DNA of 64,000 bases from Rhopalosiphum padi (Eukaryota > Arthropoda > Insecta > Hemiptera > Aphididae). Both the position numbers and the translations under genes were made by a program. Positions 35,541-48,619 of the stretch are shown here, piece by piece. The notes under the pieces are model-generated. The model did no database searches and was not told the origin of the DNA. It saw nothing but the letters and a program-made list of their open reading frames with translations. Position 1 is the stretch's first letter; each line of letters starts with the position of its first letter. The stretch is from the NCBI RefSeq assembly GCF_020882245.1, contig NC_083598.1, forward strand, positions 92,633,714-92,697,713, in the 5' to 3' direction.

Positions 35541-37900
35541 CAATATTATTTATTATAAAAGGGCTAGCTGCTATATAGGGTGCATGACGGATGAGAGATC
35601 AAACCTAATCAAATGCACTTGTATTCCTAACAGTGACTATAAAACGCCAACTCTAATTTTCAATTTTTTTCTTAGTTTCTTGTCACCTAACTCGTGCTAA
35701 CAGTCTTTTTGTCATAAAATCTTAGCATATTATCAATATTTTAATCACATCAGCGAAGGACTGTGTGGCGACAATAAACCGTGGGAATTCATTTCAAATA
35801 GCCTTAACAACGCTCCAATAATATCACACGTCATATATTATAATATTATAAGAGGTCTGCTTAGTTGGCGATACGTTATCGACAGTATTATTTCTAGTAA
35901 ACGTTCGCACGCGCGCATTTTATATTTTACATGTGTACATTGATAATAACATTATTGTACACATCTGTAAAGAGATTTTTGACGATCTATTAATGCGAAT
36001 ATAATTATTATGTATAAAAACACGTAAAAAGTATTAGGGTCCGGTCGTTAAATAAGTCGACACGTGCGATACTGCGTATATTACCAATCAATCTATAAAT
36101 TTGAAAACTTAGTTGAAGCGGTTTTATAGTTTTATTAATTTATAGTAATAGCAGAGCTAAAAATGTCAGATTACAATTGAAAAATACAATTATTTACTAA
36201 CGTTTATACTATTGTGCCATATGATAATTTTAACTTACAATTAAATAATTTGCCTTTCACCAATAAATCAAATTATTGTTATTATAAGTCAAGAGAGATA
36301 AGTTATATCAGGATATATTTCATACTTACAAAATAATTACTGTGGGCAACGAAATTAAGGGCAGCAATTTTCTAATAATATTACCTATATCGACTTAGTA
36401 TAAGACGTAATATTATAAATGTAAAAACTTAAAAGTGTTCGCCAGTTGCCACGTACCTACTTACCTTTAGATTTGTTTCCGCAATAAATACAATATAAAA
36501 CTAATACGTTCATCTTAGCTGGCTGTATACCGACACGACAAGAAGAAGAAACTGGCTGTATTATTTGTAAGCGAAAAATTTAAATAACGAAGATTTGCAA
36601 ACTATAAAAACCATGAAGCTATTTTTTTCCTGGCTAAAAAATAAAATAATATGGTTATTTAATTATAAATATTATTCAAAATACAGCTTATGAAATGTTG
36701 ATTAAACAATTATTATTAATTGTGTTTGAGCCCATCATCTACGGTTAGAAAAAAAACATTCATATAAATAATTCACAAGAACATTAACAAAATACAATTT
36801 TTTTTAAACATCCATAAATTAATGAAAATGAATTAAAACTTTGATTGGAAATAATTTAGTCATTTATTACAAGTATTACTTGAAACTTTATTAGTTTATT
36901 ACAATAAAAACTAGTAGTAACTGCATAGTATATATAGGTACATGGTTTTTAGTGGATTGAATTGAAAGTACAGTAGTATTATTGGTTTAAGCTGGATCAC
37001 CGTAGTCAAATTAATGTTGAATCAATCGATTTGTTAGCATATTTAAGCATAAATTCCGTTTAATTGAATGAAAAACAAAAAATCGGGTAAAATTTACTAA
37101 GCATATTATTACAAAACATAATACCTATGAAATATTGAAACCGATTCAAGCATAATATTTCATTACGATATAAAAATAAATATTAACATTGAATATTATT
37201 ATTTCAAAAACCTACTCATAAGTTTAAAATATATCATTTGTGTAACTATATACATCTAGATTATATCTAATAGATATTTAACAATAAGTTGTCAATAAAA
37301 TTAAAACTAAATATTATAAATATTATATACCTATTTAGTATTTATCAAACGTTTGTATAAATCATATATTTGTATAGTTACAGCTATATACAACTATTAC
37401 AGTTTATTGATAGATCATTATGAAAAAGCAAACACATATATGACACTGAGGGTTTAGCTGTTAGAGTACCTATGCATAGTTATAACATATTATTACTAAA
37501 ATTCAAGCGAATAAAAAAAATAATTATTGGAGTGTTATCATCAAACGTTTTTACCGATTTTATAATATATTAAATAAATGTTAAAAAAAAAAAGACTTAA
37601 TATAATGAATTTTAATCCATTGATTAGGTACTTATCATTAGAATGATGTTGTTTTCAAAAAAAAGTTTTAGAATAATAGAATTTTGATGGATGTTTCTGT
37701 CCCCTATAAAATGTATAAGTACTAACGTAATTTATAGTATAGCTTGATCATGTATGTAGCAATAAAAAAAACGTATGTGTAAGCTATATGCGTTCAGGGG
37801 TGGCGTAAATTGTAAGCCTAAAGAAAAGAAAATCTAAACACGACCAGGGTATATATAGGTTCCACACTACCACGTCCTATATATGTGTTTATATACACCA
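35541..37900. other. No gene seen; AT-rich DNA
   Basis: A/T-rich non-coding sequence. A lone CAGGGGTGGCGTAAATT word at 37795 resembles a hAT end, but no partner was found. Confidence 0.5.
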
Positions 37901-40546
37901 TAGTATACGTATTATAACCTATGCGCGTATAACGCGTATATAATGCGACGTGTGCGCGTCTGTCTGCCCGACTGCAGCACGCACGCGATCTAATCTATTG
38001 TTGTTTTCCTGTTTATGTTTTTTTGGTTTTTTTTTTAACATTTTTTTTAACTTCGGTCGACTTCTCGGATATATGCAAATCATGTGACCCATGCGCGCGT
38101 TATCCACATCTGCTCAAAGAATTTTTTTTAAGCCCGAAAATCGGTAACCCTTTTTTCCCTAGTTTTTTTTTAACGACGACGACGACTATATACGACGATA
38201 CGCGACAAAGAGACGTTTAAAATGGGGGGGTCGTCGTCGGGGTCGCGCATTATTATTTTCAGTATTATTAATTTTTTGTCCATTGTTTCTCGGATTTTTT
38301 TTTTATTATAATTATTTTTTCAACTATTCTCAGTGGGAGACGCTTTTACGGCCCAACACCTCGAGAAGAAAAAAATTGAAATCAAAATAAAAAAAATACC
38401 AGTTCACCCTCGTCAGTGTCAAAAGTCGTGATAGTTTTTTTTTATTATTATTCCTAGACATCGTGGCTGCTGCTAAATTCTAGCCGCCCTTCGGATGTGA
38501 ATAAAACTTCGTTAAAATTCGTTTTTTTCATCCATCGCGTGAATGCATTAATTTCCGACGAATTTTTTTCCTCATCAACTCTCCCCCCATCCTCTGTCTT
38601 TGAGCTGGCAGTAAGCCCCGTAGGTTTTTTTCAGTCCAACCACGCTCAATTCATGGCTAAAAAAACTCGTATCGCAATAACGCGATCACCACCCAAATTG
38701 CGACTCTTTACCAAACAGCCAGCAGCTGTGCGACGCGCGCGCGAGGACTGTGATCAGATAATTATGTGTGACACAATGGCAATATACGCTTAGATCGTCG
38801 TACATAATGTATAGAACACGTCGTCGGTAGGTACATTCGGCGGCGACAACAGCATAGCATTGTTTTTACGAACACGAACCCCCTTCCCCGCCTCCGGTTC
38901 AAGAGTTCTGCCACCGGCGGGTCTTTTTCTTTTGTACGCATTTTTTCTCTCCCGAATATATATTAAAACAAAAGGTTGAAAAGGCCTTTTGTGCACGCAC
39001 TTCAAAATAAATAAAATAGAAAAAAAACGTAAAAACTCATAACGGTCACGACTATATGCGATCAATAACACGTTATATTATGTGATGTATATTGTAATGT
39101 GTATACGCGAAATGATCGTGCGCGACGCCGCCATGGTCGCGATATAACGTGCGCGGCAGCTGTACGACGTGACGTAATTAATATAAGCACGTAAAACATA
39201 TAATATTGTGTTATAGAACAGGAGCGCGCTTATAATATATTATACTCAAATGCGTGAATGCATAATATATTAACTTTCAGTGGAAAACCTATAGATAAAA
39301 CCATAACCAGAGGTCTGTGATTCTGTGACTATAAACATGAAACACATTGGTGGTACAGAAAGTTGTGTATTATATAATTTAATATTTATGATTGAAGACT
39401 TATTTTATCGGTATACCCTGCACATAAGTAGTATACCGGCAATGTTATTTAGTCCAATCTATACTATATTAAGTAGAGCAGTAGCTCATAAATCGTAGAG
39501 ACTATAACATAGACGGTAAAATTGATAACGAATACTGATTAATCTTTAATAAAAAACAATCAGATTATAAAGAAAATTCCAAGTCCTCGTTTATGAATGT
39601 TTAACGTAGCATATGCTGTTAGTTCGGTGGACGATAAGTGACTTAACATGTATTTAATAATCAATCCAATCGTGGTTTGTATTTTTTTTTTTGGGGGGGG
39701 GGGGCGTCTAAGTTTAATAATATATCTTATGGATTGGAAAATATTAAAGAAATACGAATAATAATGAAAAAGTCTCAAATACACTAAAAGAGTTAAATAA
39801 ATAATAAAATATATCGATTATAGATTAATGACGTATTAAATTCACTATCCACGAATCCTGAACTTCTATTATTCTTTACCTAGAAGAATAGAATAAAGAA
39901 ATATGCGTCTATGTGGATAAGAACAAGCGTATTACATACGTGTATTATTTATACGAAAAACGAGACGATACGTAAAGATGCGTCCGTTGAGGGATATAAT
40001 ATGCACGATTATATACATATATATGTAGTATGTACATAAATTAATGTCGAGGAAGACGAAAGGAAAATATTAAACGAGTTGGCGACTGCAGCATCGGAGA
40101 TGTGTGTAGAGGATAGGGCGACTATGACTATACGACGACGGTTCGTTAATGTTTTAAGGCACACATAAATATCGTTCGGTTTCGGGGCCCCCGGAGGGTC
40201 AAAGCTGTCGAAATTCCAACGAACCGGTCCTAACAAAACACGAGACAATCCCGATCCCCCCCACCCCACTACTTCACCAGCAGCATCCACACGCTTCACC
40301 ACTACTACACTCTGCCGTACCTTGTCTTCTTTCTCACTATTATTTTCGTATAATATATAAACGCATATCGGGTTATATATACGCGTCTTCATCGTCTTTT
40401 TCTACATATTACTACTTGACGTGTACGATATTATTATAGTCTCGTCTATCGTGTACATATTGCGCTGCATACTGTGCGGGTCTGGGACGGTGAGGTTCGA
40501 TTAGAATTTCTTCGAGAAAACCGGTCGGCCGACTTAAATACAGCGT

Positions 40547-40548
<2 letters not shown>
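37901..40548. other. CpG-richer zone, promoter-like, no confirmed gene
   Basis: Extended stretch with CpG, poly-T runs and pyrimidine-rich tracts (37950-38800, 39100-39180, 40080-40540). Short frames occur, including a 29-codon ATG frame at 38222-38311 starting MGGSSSGSR (it fits an N-myristoylation pattern, probably by chance), a 98-residue plus frame (38497-38793, GTG start) and a 127-residue minus frame (40009-40392). None shows a domain. The zone could be a promoter or 5' UTR neighbourhood. A T11G12 homopolymer junction lies at 39682-39704. Confidence 0.35.
39682..39704. repeat. Poly-T/poly-G junction
   Basis: Eleven T followed by twelve G. A run of 12 G is exceptional in this AT-rich window and could form G-quartet structures. 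Confidence 0.9.

Positions 40549-40617
<69 letters not shown>
40549..40617. repeat. (AC)n microsatellite, about 34 units
   Basis: The longest simple repeat in the window, uninterrupted. Frames across it encode only alternating Val-Cys and are artefacts. Likely polymorphic in length. Confidence 0.97.
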
Positions 40618-40619
<2 letters not shown>

Positions 40620-43600
40620 ACAGCTCGGCACCGGTACAGAGTTTGTTGAACTTGGCCCAACCCGCATTTTTAATTCTATCGCCGCTGCTGCCACCATCAC
40701 CCTTTCCCTGCGCAGTCAGGTTTGACTAAATAACTACGAATATATATATATATATATACGTATAATAAACGTTACACACTTAAGCATATTTTATATAACT
40801 GCGGCAAATATATTATATAGGTATGTGTATTATATTAGTGGCGTGCGGCGTTTAATTATTTTCGTTGCGCTCAGGAGGTCCACTGCCGATTTGCTGCACG
40901 CAGCATTAATCCCGAGACGACGATGGGTGAAATGAAATCCAAAAAAATACTTTCATTCGAGGATTCACGTGTTAAAGAGAAGTTCATACGGCAGATCGTC
41001 TTTAATAATTGTTGTTATCAATAATTATTGTATAGGTAGTCGAACGCCTAACACAGACGCCGCTTAAAGACCACAAAATAAATGCGATATATCTACAAAT
41101 GCGTTATACATATTATCTGATTTATGTATAGTAATCTATTGTAGGTATATTGTAATAATTGTATTAAATAACGATAAATTTCGATTTTAGTGTAGACCCA
41201 CTCGTCTTGTACCCGTACGCTAAACCTATTATATTTATCGATCATATTATACTTTTCACGTTGTACATTGGTATGTATGGCTAAAGCCCTAAACTTAATC
41301 TATATAGGGGTCCTTTTTGGATCAAACTTTCCTAGATCCAAAATAAATGTTTTTATTCATTATTATGTTGTAAATATGTAAAATGTAACGAAAAAACTGT
41401 AATTTATATATTGTAATTACGCGATCACCAGAATCCGTAAAAAAATGTGTCTGTGGTCCATCAGTTGGTGACCCTGCCATAAACTATATTAAAAATTGTG
41501 AGTTGTTTAAGCATATTTTGAATTCAAATTTTATTTCACGTTAAAACCGTATTTATGATTTCACACGTTAGGTTATTTAACACGTTAAACTAAATTTCTT
41601 TAAGCTTGAGAACCACTGTTGTAGACTCATTTACATTATTACATAACAACAATCGGTCACGTATCTAATAGTGTTCGTAAAAATAACATTTCAACAGTAA
41701 TTGCAGGGTGTATATACCAGATGAGTATGCACACCATAAACAAGCATATATATGTGTATATTGTATAGCCAGTAGTCAAAGTCGTCGATCTTCTGTTATA
41801 ATTCATAATACATATTGAATATTGATAACGAAATGATCTAATAAATATTCGTTTTTTTTGTACTACCTCCAATTAATTATAATATATGTGTCTTAAACCT
41901 ATGTATTTATACTAGGTAATATATACACTTATATCTCACGCTGTATCATCTATGTATAGTGTATACACATCGTACTAACCTACTCATTTTCCGTCATCAG
42001 AATACGCATATATCAAACTGCGTCGATAAAAAAATCGACGACGGAATTGATCGCAGACACCCCATCTTCCTCTGCTAAACCGATAACGTCGCCGTGCTCA
42101 CAATTTAATATCTACTGATGGCTACCACATATCGATGATAAGCTATCCACCTAATACATTAACTTCCTTACATAATCATTGAACAGTAATCATAGTGTTC
42201 CAATTTATTATGTACGTGGTATTATTTGATTATATATATTATTGCACTTTAGTGTATAGGAACACTTCAGAAAAAGGATGACATTATTATTATGTTTATC
42301 TATTTTTTTTTACGTTACCCATAGTTTTTTCACGTTTATAATATCTAGATATTGTGTAATACCCATAATGTATTGACTTTATTGCAGTAAAATCGTACAA
42401 ATATATTTTACTGAACGCCAAAAAATACAGTAGACTGTCGTGTACTCATGTTGCACTCTTTATCGCCGTTTTTCATAATACGACTGCATCGTTAATTGCA
42501 TGTCAAGTACGTTTGTTACAGTAAAATTATAATATGATATTATATAATATATGTATGTACTTAAACGTACGGACAGACAAGGTAATAATAATTACTATAA
42601 AAATAATCGATAATAATTTCCAGTATTTTTTTTTTAAACGCGCGTACAGTATAATAAAATATAATATAATATGTATTCTACTAAACCTCATTTTCTTAGT
42701 AACAAACACAACCATATAGAGGTACCTACGTCGTAACGTTAATACTACACCGTAATTTAAATGAAATGCTTATTTGTACGTTTTAATTGTGAGAAAAAAG
42801 ACGTATAATGTTGCACTCACGCCGTTATTGCTATAACGTACCGTATGACTTGCATTTTAAACGTATATAATAATATATTATAATATATTATTTTAATGAT
42901 AACTGCGGTATATTATATGTACATATATACCCACCTGCCTACCTTCCCGTAATAGACGGACAGAATTGCGGAATACTACTATCTGAAGACGAAAATCCAA
43001 TTATAATATATGACAATAATGATGATAACTGTTCGAGATGTTTGTAAAATATCATTCCGTAACAGCTAATAATAATAATAAAGTATAATAATACGATAAG
43101 AACGAAAATCATTTTTTGTCGACGACGTCAGTTTAAAACGCCCCTTTTATATAACAATAATAACAATATTACATTATATTGTTGTATCTACAGGTAAAAA
43201 TGATTATACCAATTACCAACTATCGCATTAATAAACGCGTACCTATAACTAATATACAGTATTTTTTCCCGACCACGACAATGTTCGATCAGCGTACTAC
43301 TACAGCAGAAAAACAATGATAATAACAATAGTGAATAAAATAGGAGTTATATAATATTATTTTTTCTGCGGATCGGGTGCTAAACGACGAGCCCTCGGAA
43401 TGACGAGGGGAAAAGAATACGTTTTTTTCTAATGTCTAATGTTTATTATTATTGCATACCTACTTAAGCTATTCATAGTACCTATACTTATAGTATTATA
43501 TGTATATTGTTCATTGACCATTATACGTTTTCGTTATTTTTACCAACTTAATGCTTTATGGACGATGTCAATATTGAGTGATCGTGTGTTGCAACGCTGC

Positions 43601-44134
43601 AGCTTCCCGATTTTTAAAAATGTATTAATAATAGAAAAAATTTATTCACGATCAGGAATAAATTATGACTTACATTGTTATAATAAGAAAGTATTATTGT
43701 ATTATGACTGAGCTACATTTTCTGTTTGATAGGATGATATTGCAAATTGGTTATTATATAAATCTACTTTAGATGTGCATATTAAAAAGTAAACAGTCTA
43801 AACGTTTTGCGATAATGAATGACCAAATGCAATCCCACTCAAAATAATGTATGCCATAATTTATTAATGAATCTATCTACTAATTTTCATATGAGGATTA
43901 TTATTATTTTTAATTTACAATAAGCTAAATAAACTATGAAATAATAATACTTGAATTAATCTAAAATTTAAAAATACACATTCAGATTTGAAGACAAAAA
44001 AAACTTTAATGGTAAAATTAAAGATTAATCTTAAAAGCAAATTTTATAGACATTATTGTAATAAGAAATTATTCTCATTACTTTTACTGAATTATAATTA
44101 AAGTGCTAAACTCCACATAATATAGGTATTAGAT
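40618..44134. other. No gene seen; AT-rich DNA with possible hAT scraps
   Basis: CpG-richer to about 40960, then A/T-rich. TTGGTGACCCTG (41465-41476) and CTTGAGAACCACTG (41605-41618) resemble right-hand ends of hAT MITEs, but no convincing left ends or 8-bp duplications accompany them. A (TA)n run lies near 40740-40757. Confidence 0.4.
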
Positions 44135-44136
44135 AA

Positions 44137-44151
44137 CCTAACCTAACCTAA
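44137..44151 (+). repeat. Short interstitial CCTAA run (arthropod telomere unit)
   Basis: Three exact CCTAA units, the complement of the TTAGG repeat that caps most insect chromosomes. Two-unit versions lie at 33917-33926 and near 17474-17488. They are too short to be a telomere. Confidence 0.7.
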
Positions 44152-44159
44152 TACTTACA

Positions 44160-47100
44160 AATTATTGTTTACGCATAAAATAGAATTATATTAAAAAATA
44201 TATATATATACATTACAACTTTACCGATGAAATACATAATTGGACAACCCCATTGTCGGTCTGTCGGCCCACGTGGGTACCTATAACCACACAACATTCA
44301 CCGGGAATCCCTAAATTTTCTTGGAAATCATTTACTTTTCTAGGTTCATATTATAATAATAATATATGTGCCTAAATATTTACGCTTACATATTATACCT
44401 GCACATACCTATGTATATAATATAAAATGGCTGCAGAGTGCTTTCCCAGCGTGGGAGACATTTTGATGCACACCGATATAATATTCACATAGTACGCATA
44501 AACGCCGGCGCGAACGGTATTTTAAACGTGCCTATATTATATTTAATTCCTAAAGTGCCGCTGCAATGTTGTATTCATGATGCATCACAGTACTGACTGC
44601 AGCAGTGTAAAACTGTAAATGCACTCGTACAAAACGACGCGCCTGCTGCAGGCTCGTAACGTGTTTCGATACTACAGGGCCAAAGTCTCTGTGCAATACT
44701 GCACATAATATACTGTATAATGTATAATATAGGTTAAGTATATGCACGCGCGTGTATGCCTAACCCATATATACATAATACGTATCACATGCTGTACAGT
44801 GTACAACATGTGCAAAAATGGCGGCTAATATTGTATGCATATTATGTCATGTGTGCGTGCGTTTATATACAGAGCGATCCGCACACCTATATACATATTG
44901 TATAGAAATGAGACGGATGTATTCAACCATAGTGTCCAAATCATTTATTAAGTATCGGTATCTTTGTATTTATTATACGACTTGGCTGTGCTTACGTGAT
45001 ACGACATGTAGACATAGTAAACGCTCTGTATACATTCGATACACGCGTTTTGTTATGCAGCGGATATTATGCAATACACTGCAACGAGTCCCGTTCGCAT
45101 TGTATGCAAATCGTACATGTTGTATAAAACATATATATATACGGTATAATTATTATATATTCACAGTAAATACACATTGGTCGTACGACGGACTTTCCGC
45201 GGTGGCCGCATTGTAGGGGTGCACCGATGAAACGTTGGTCTATAACATGACGTAACAATGAACGCCTGAAACGCGGGGTAGAAAAACAAATAATATAAAC
45301 GAACTGCAAAAATGGATGGACGGGAGCCATCATTGTTGTCATCATAATATTATATACATATACGCGTGCATAAAATATATGTAGTGTGCGTGTGCATGTG
45401 CGTGTAATATAATTATAATAATGCGATATGTAAAACCATCGTTGTGCGTGATGCACTCCTCCTTGGTATAAATATGAGAGATTTGGAATACGCAAATAAG
45501 TTTTATCGAGCACGTTTATAGCTCTTTTTCTGATGTTTTCAGTGAAACCCACGTGGTAACTCAAAAAACAATCGAATCTTCTATCAAAAACGCGAGCATT
45601 TTAATTTTACATTTTTAATTTATACTAAATCATATTGTAGTCTGCGAATCGCTGATAAATATACATAATTATTAATCCTAAAAAACCATTTTTATCGGTA
45701 AACTTCCCAATACGAGTATTTTACCAGGATTTTGAAAATGTTGATCACTATAATATACTATGTTCTTATCCCCATTGGAGTTTTTTTAACACTAAATATA
45801 AATAATGAATACACACGAATTCAACAGATTAGACGTTTCGTTTACACATTTTTTATGGTAATTAATGAAAACAAGTAAACTCACCACTGTAATCTTCTTG
45901 CGATCCATTGTGACTGTATAATAATACGACTAATATGTTATTACCTACCTATATATCATAAATTCTTAACTATAGATAAAGAATAGTAAATAGTGCAGTG
46001 TGTGGAGTATGAATTCACTAAAATTAAATACCATATATATATATATATATATATAGTGTATACTGTATATAGTATATACCTGTATATATATATATATAAA
46101 ATATAATATAACATAATTACGTAAACGCGAATTAAATGATATTTGATTGACGGTTCAAACAACTAATAAGAATCCTTTGTTTATTTATACGACAAATGCA
46201 TACTACGAAACAAAAATAAATACGAGTAATATATAATTATTCGTTTACCGTTGAAAAATATTTTTATGATATAGGAACGCTTAATCGAATTGTTTCTATA
46301 TGCGTGGATATCGAAAGTCTGATAATATTTAATATATTTTGATTTTTTATCTTTAGCTTACATCTTGTGCGGGCCGAAATAAAAACTCTCGTTACACACA
46401 ATACAGAATACACGCACATAAAGAAGTAACAATAAAAATTAAGTAATGAAAATGAATGAATGTTGTCAATATGGAAAATATGTTGTCACCGTCGGGAAGA
46501 GTGGACGGCTATACTTTTACACGTGTATAAAATGAACGGAATAAAATAATAAAACAAATTTGAAGATAGTACATTTTATATAGGTAGATATATATATTCC
46601 GTTTGGCCTTGTGTACTTTTTCAGGAGTAAGGCGAACGCTCACAAGAATAGTATAAGGGAAGACGCGCAGACGTCAATGACATCATATGTTCATGTGTTT
46701 TTTAATCGGCCATTGATTAATAGGTATATATTTATATAACAGCGGATTTATTAAACATACGGCACATATTATTTTCAACAAAATCACGTTTTTTATTCTG
46801 ATTTCTCACTCTCTCATTCTCTCTCCTCTCTCGGCGTGTACATGAAACGCAAATATGCAAATATATATAACTATCTATAGTAACTATATATAATACAACT
46901 ATGCGAGTTGTTATAAGCACATTAAACATTCAAATCGTGAAGCCCGTTGAGTGCTTAAAGTATATTATATACATATTGTGATATAAGAGTTTTAGTGCGC
47001 TTACAGAACGTCTGTGTATACGATAATTTTGGAGGTTAATATAAATATTATTATCATCAGCACATCGATGTACATATAAAATAATGTGACCGACATCGTC

Positions 47101-48466
47101 TGACATAATATTTTAATACCGTGATATACAAGACGTCGACAAAATGTATAATAATACTATATATTTAGAGCATCTAGACCGTGATGTGGTGTACGACAAA
47201 AAAATTCATGTTTAGGATTTATAACCATGTAGTACACACTTAGGACTTATCAATAGATTTATATGCACTAAAACCTGGCTGAAAAATACAACGAAAATTT
47301 TTGTTTTTACAATAAAAAAACGACGAATGTACCTATAGGATTACTCAAACAGTGAATACTTAATAGTAGTATATATACATAATATTTTAAAAACAATTAG
47401 AGTTATATTTAATTGTATATTTTCATACTTCAATAACTTGGGTAGATTGTATAACTATTACTGCTGTTCAAACAGTTTTAACCTATATAAAGAAACAAAT
47501 ATTATATATTAGTTTATACGCAATTTATCGACAAATGTTCAAAATATCTAGTAAAATTATAAACAAGTAATAAACACTTATAACAAAGAGATTATTGCAA
47601 TTTAAGGTCTTTAAAAACGTGGTGATAACTGTTTCAGTGTAATATTTAATATGAAATGACATAGCCCTCTATAACGACTAGTGTGTTGATAGGTTCTTTT
47701 CAAATTTGGCGCCGGAGCGGCGTTCTACTATACGTATAACCATATACTTATATACTATATAGTTTGGCTAACGACGGGAAATTAAATAGTCATCAAACCG
47801 TAATATATAGTAGGTATAGAGTATAGTAAATATAGTAATTGAATTTTAATTCGTCGTTACTCGACAACACGACGACAGTATGACGTATGCGGTAGGTATA
47901 CCTCCTAACTATAGACAAAGTATATGCCTACGTGTTATTATAACATTAAATTCGTGTACATTATACTTATACATCTTGTGATAATAATAATTATTCATTA
48001 AATGTAAGTACATATGCGATATGCCCACCCATTATGTATAGACATAGAACTTTAAGTGATATTATATTACTCTATACCCGCCTCCTTATAAATAAAAACT
48101 CTGTTTTAACGTATTTAACGGAATAAATGATTGTACTGGTATTTTAAAATATTTATTGGAATCGAGTTTGATGGAAATCGATGTGATAGTAATAATTATA
48201 TCATATTGATTTTGATTACAAATTTTAATCTAGCGGCCAACGTAATGGATTTTTCTTCACTAAGCTTTAAATTTTGGATACGTATTTTCGTTACGATCAT
48301 AAGATTATATATATTTAGGTTGAAGTTATGTTTTCATTTCAATAAAAATCGTTTTAAATTGCACACGCGAGTGAAATATGTATGTTGTATGATACATAAC
48401 ACTTACATCATATAGCATATTTTAGTACAGGAAAATATTATCGTTAATATGTGTTGTACAGTGTTT
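44160..48466. other. No confirmed gene; AT-rich DNA with two long chance-type frames
   Basis: Frames of 132 codons (plus, 44818-45216) and 165 codons (minus, 45067-45564) overlap on opposite strands and are Tyr/Ile/Cys/His-rich without domains, as expected for TATA/GTAC-rich DNA. An (AT)n run is at 46033-46054. No element ends were recognised. Confidence 0.45.
46033..46054. repeat. (AT)n microsatellite
   Basis: Uninterrupted AT array followed by a second TATA-rich run near 46083-46097. Confidence 0.9.
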
Positions 48467-48619
48467 ATGAAGCTGCGTAAGGGTCAAGAGAGTCAAACCA
48501 AGGACATAAGCTCACCTCTACCACAGAGGTATACCTTCTTGGGGACAGTTAATCTTTGTAAACCTTTACGTTTTGAGTTTTTCTCGGCAAAATACTTAAT
48601 ACCGCCGTTTTTCAATTAA
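48467..48619 (+). CDS. Small open frame, 50 aa, unrecognised
   Basis: ATG frame of 50 codons with a balanced, protein-like composition. It starts MKLRKGQESQTKDISSPLPQ, continues with RYTFLGTVNLCKPLRFEFF and ends in a hydrophobic, aromatic tail (YLIPPFFN). The N-terminal third is basic and polar. The DNA includes a small inverted repeat, ACCTCTACCACAGAGGT (about 48513-48529). Codon choice is less A/T-driven than in neighbouring frames. I recognise no domain, signal peptide or family. It could be a real small ORF, one exon of a larger gene, or chance. Confidence 0.25.
   Translation: MKLRKGQESQTKDISSPLPQRYTFLGTVNLCKPLRFEFFSAKYLIPPFFN

Noticed and set aside
37795..37812. CAGGGGTGGCGTAAATT, a hAT-type end
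   Set aside because: No partner end and no duplicate of the flanking TATGCGTT downstream.
38222..38311. 29-codon frame starting MGGSSSGSR as a myristoylated small protein
   Set aside because: The rest is Ile/Phe/Leu from poly-T/TTA DNA; the N-terminal match is likely chance.
40009..40392. 127-codon minus-strand frame
   Set aside because: Low-complexity Val/Ser/Tyr content, no domain, and the C-terminal part is repeat-like; no support beyond length.
40412..40700. Minus-strand frames encoding alternating Val-Cys
   Set aside because: Produced entirely by the (AC)n microsatellite.
41305..41618. Possible hAT MITE(s) ending TTGGTGACCCTG and GAGAACCACTG
   Set aside because: Candidate left end (TAGGGGTCC at 41305) and flanking 8-mers do not match; ends could not be paired.
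44137..44151. Telomere or subtelomere interpretation of CCTAA runs
   Set aside because: Only two or three units at each site; ordinary interstitial occurrences in AT-rich insect DNA.
44818..45564. Two long overlapping frames on opposite strands (132 and 165 codons)
   Set aside because: Tyr/Ile/Cys/His-rich, no domain, and both strands stay open because the DNA is rich in TATA/GTAC words; chance frames.
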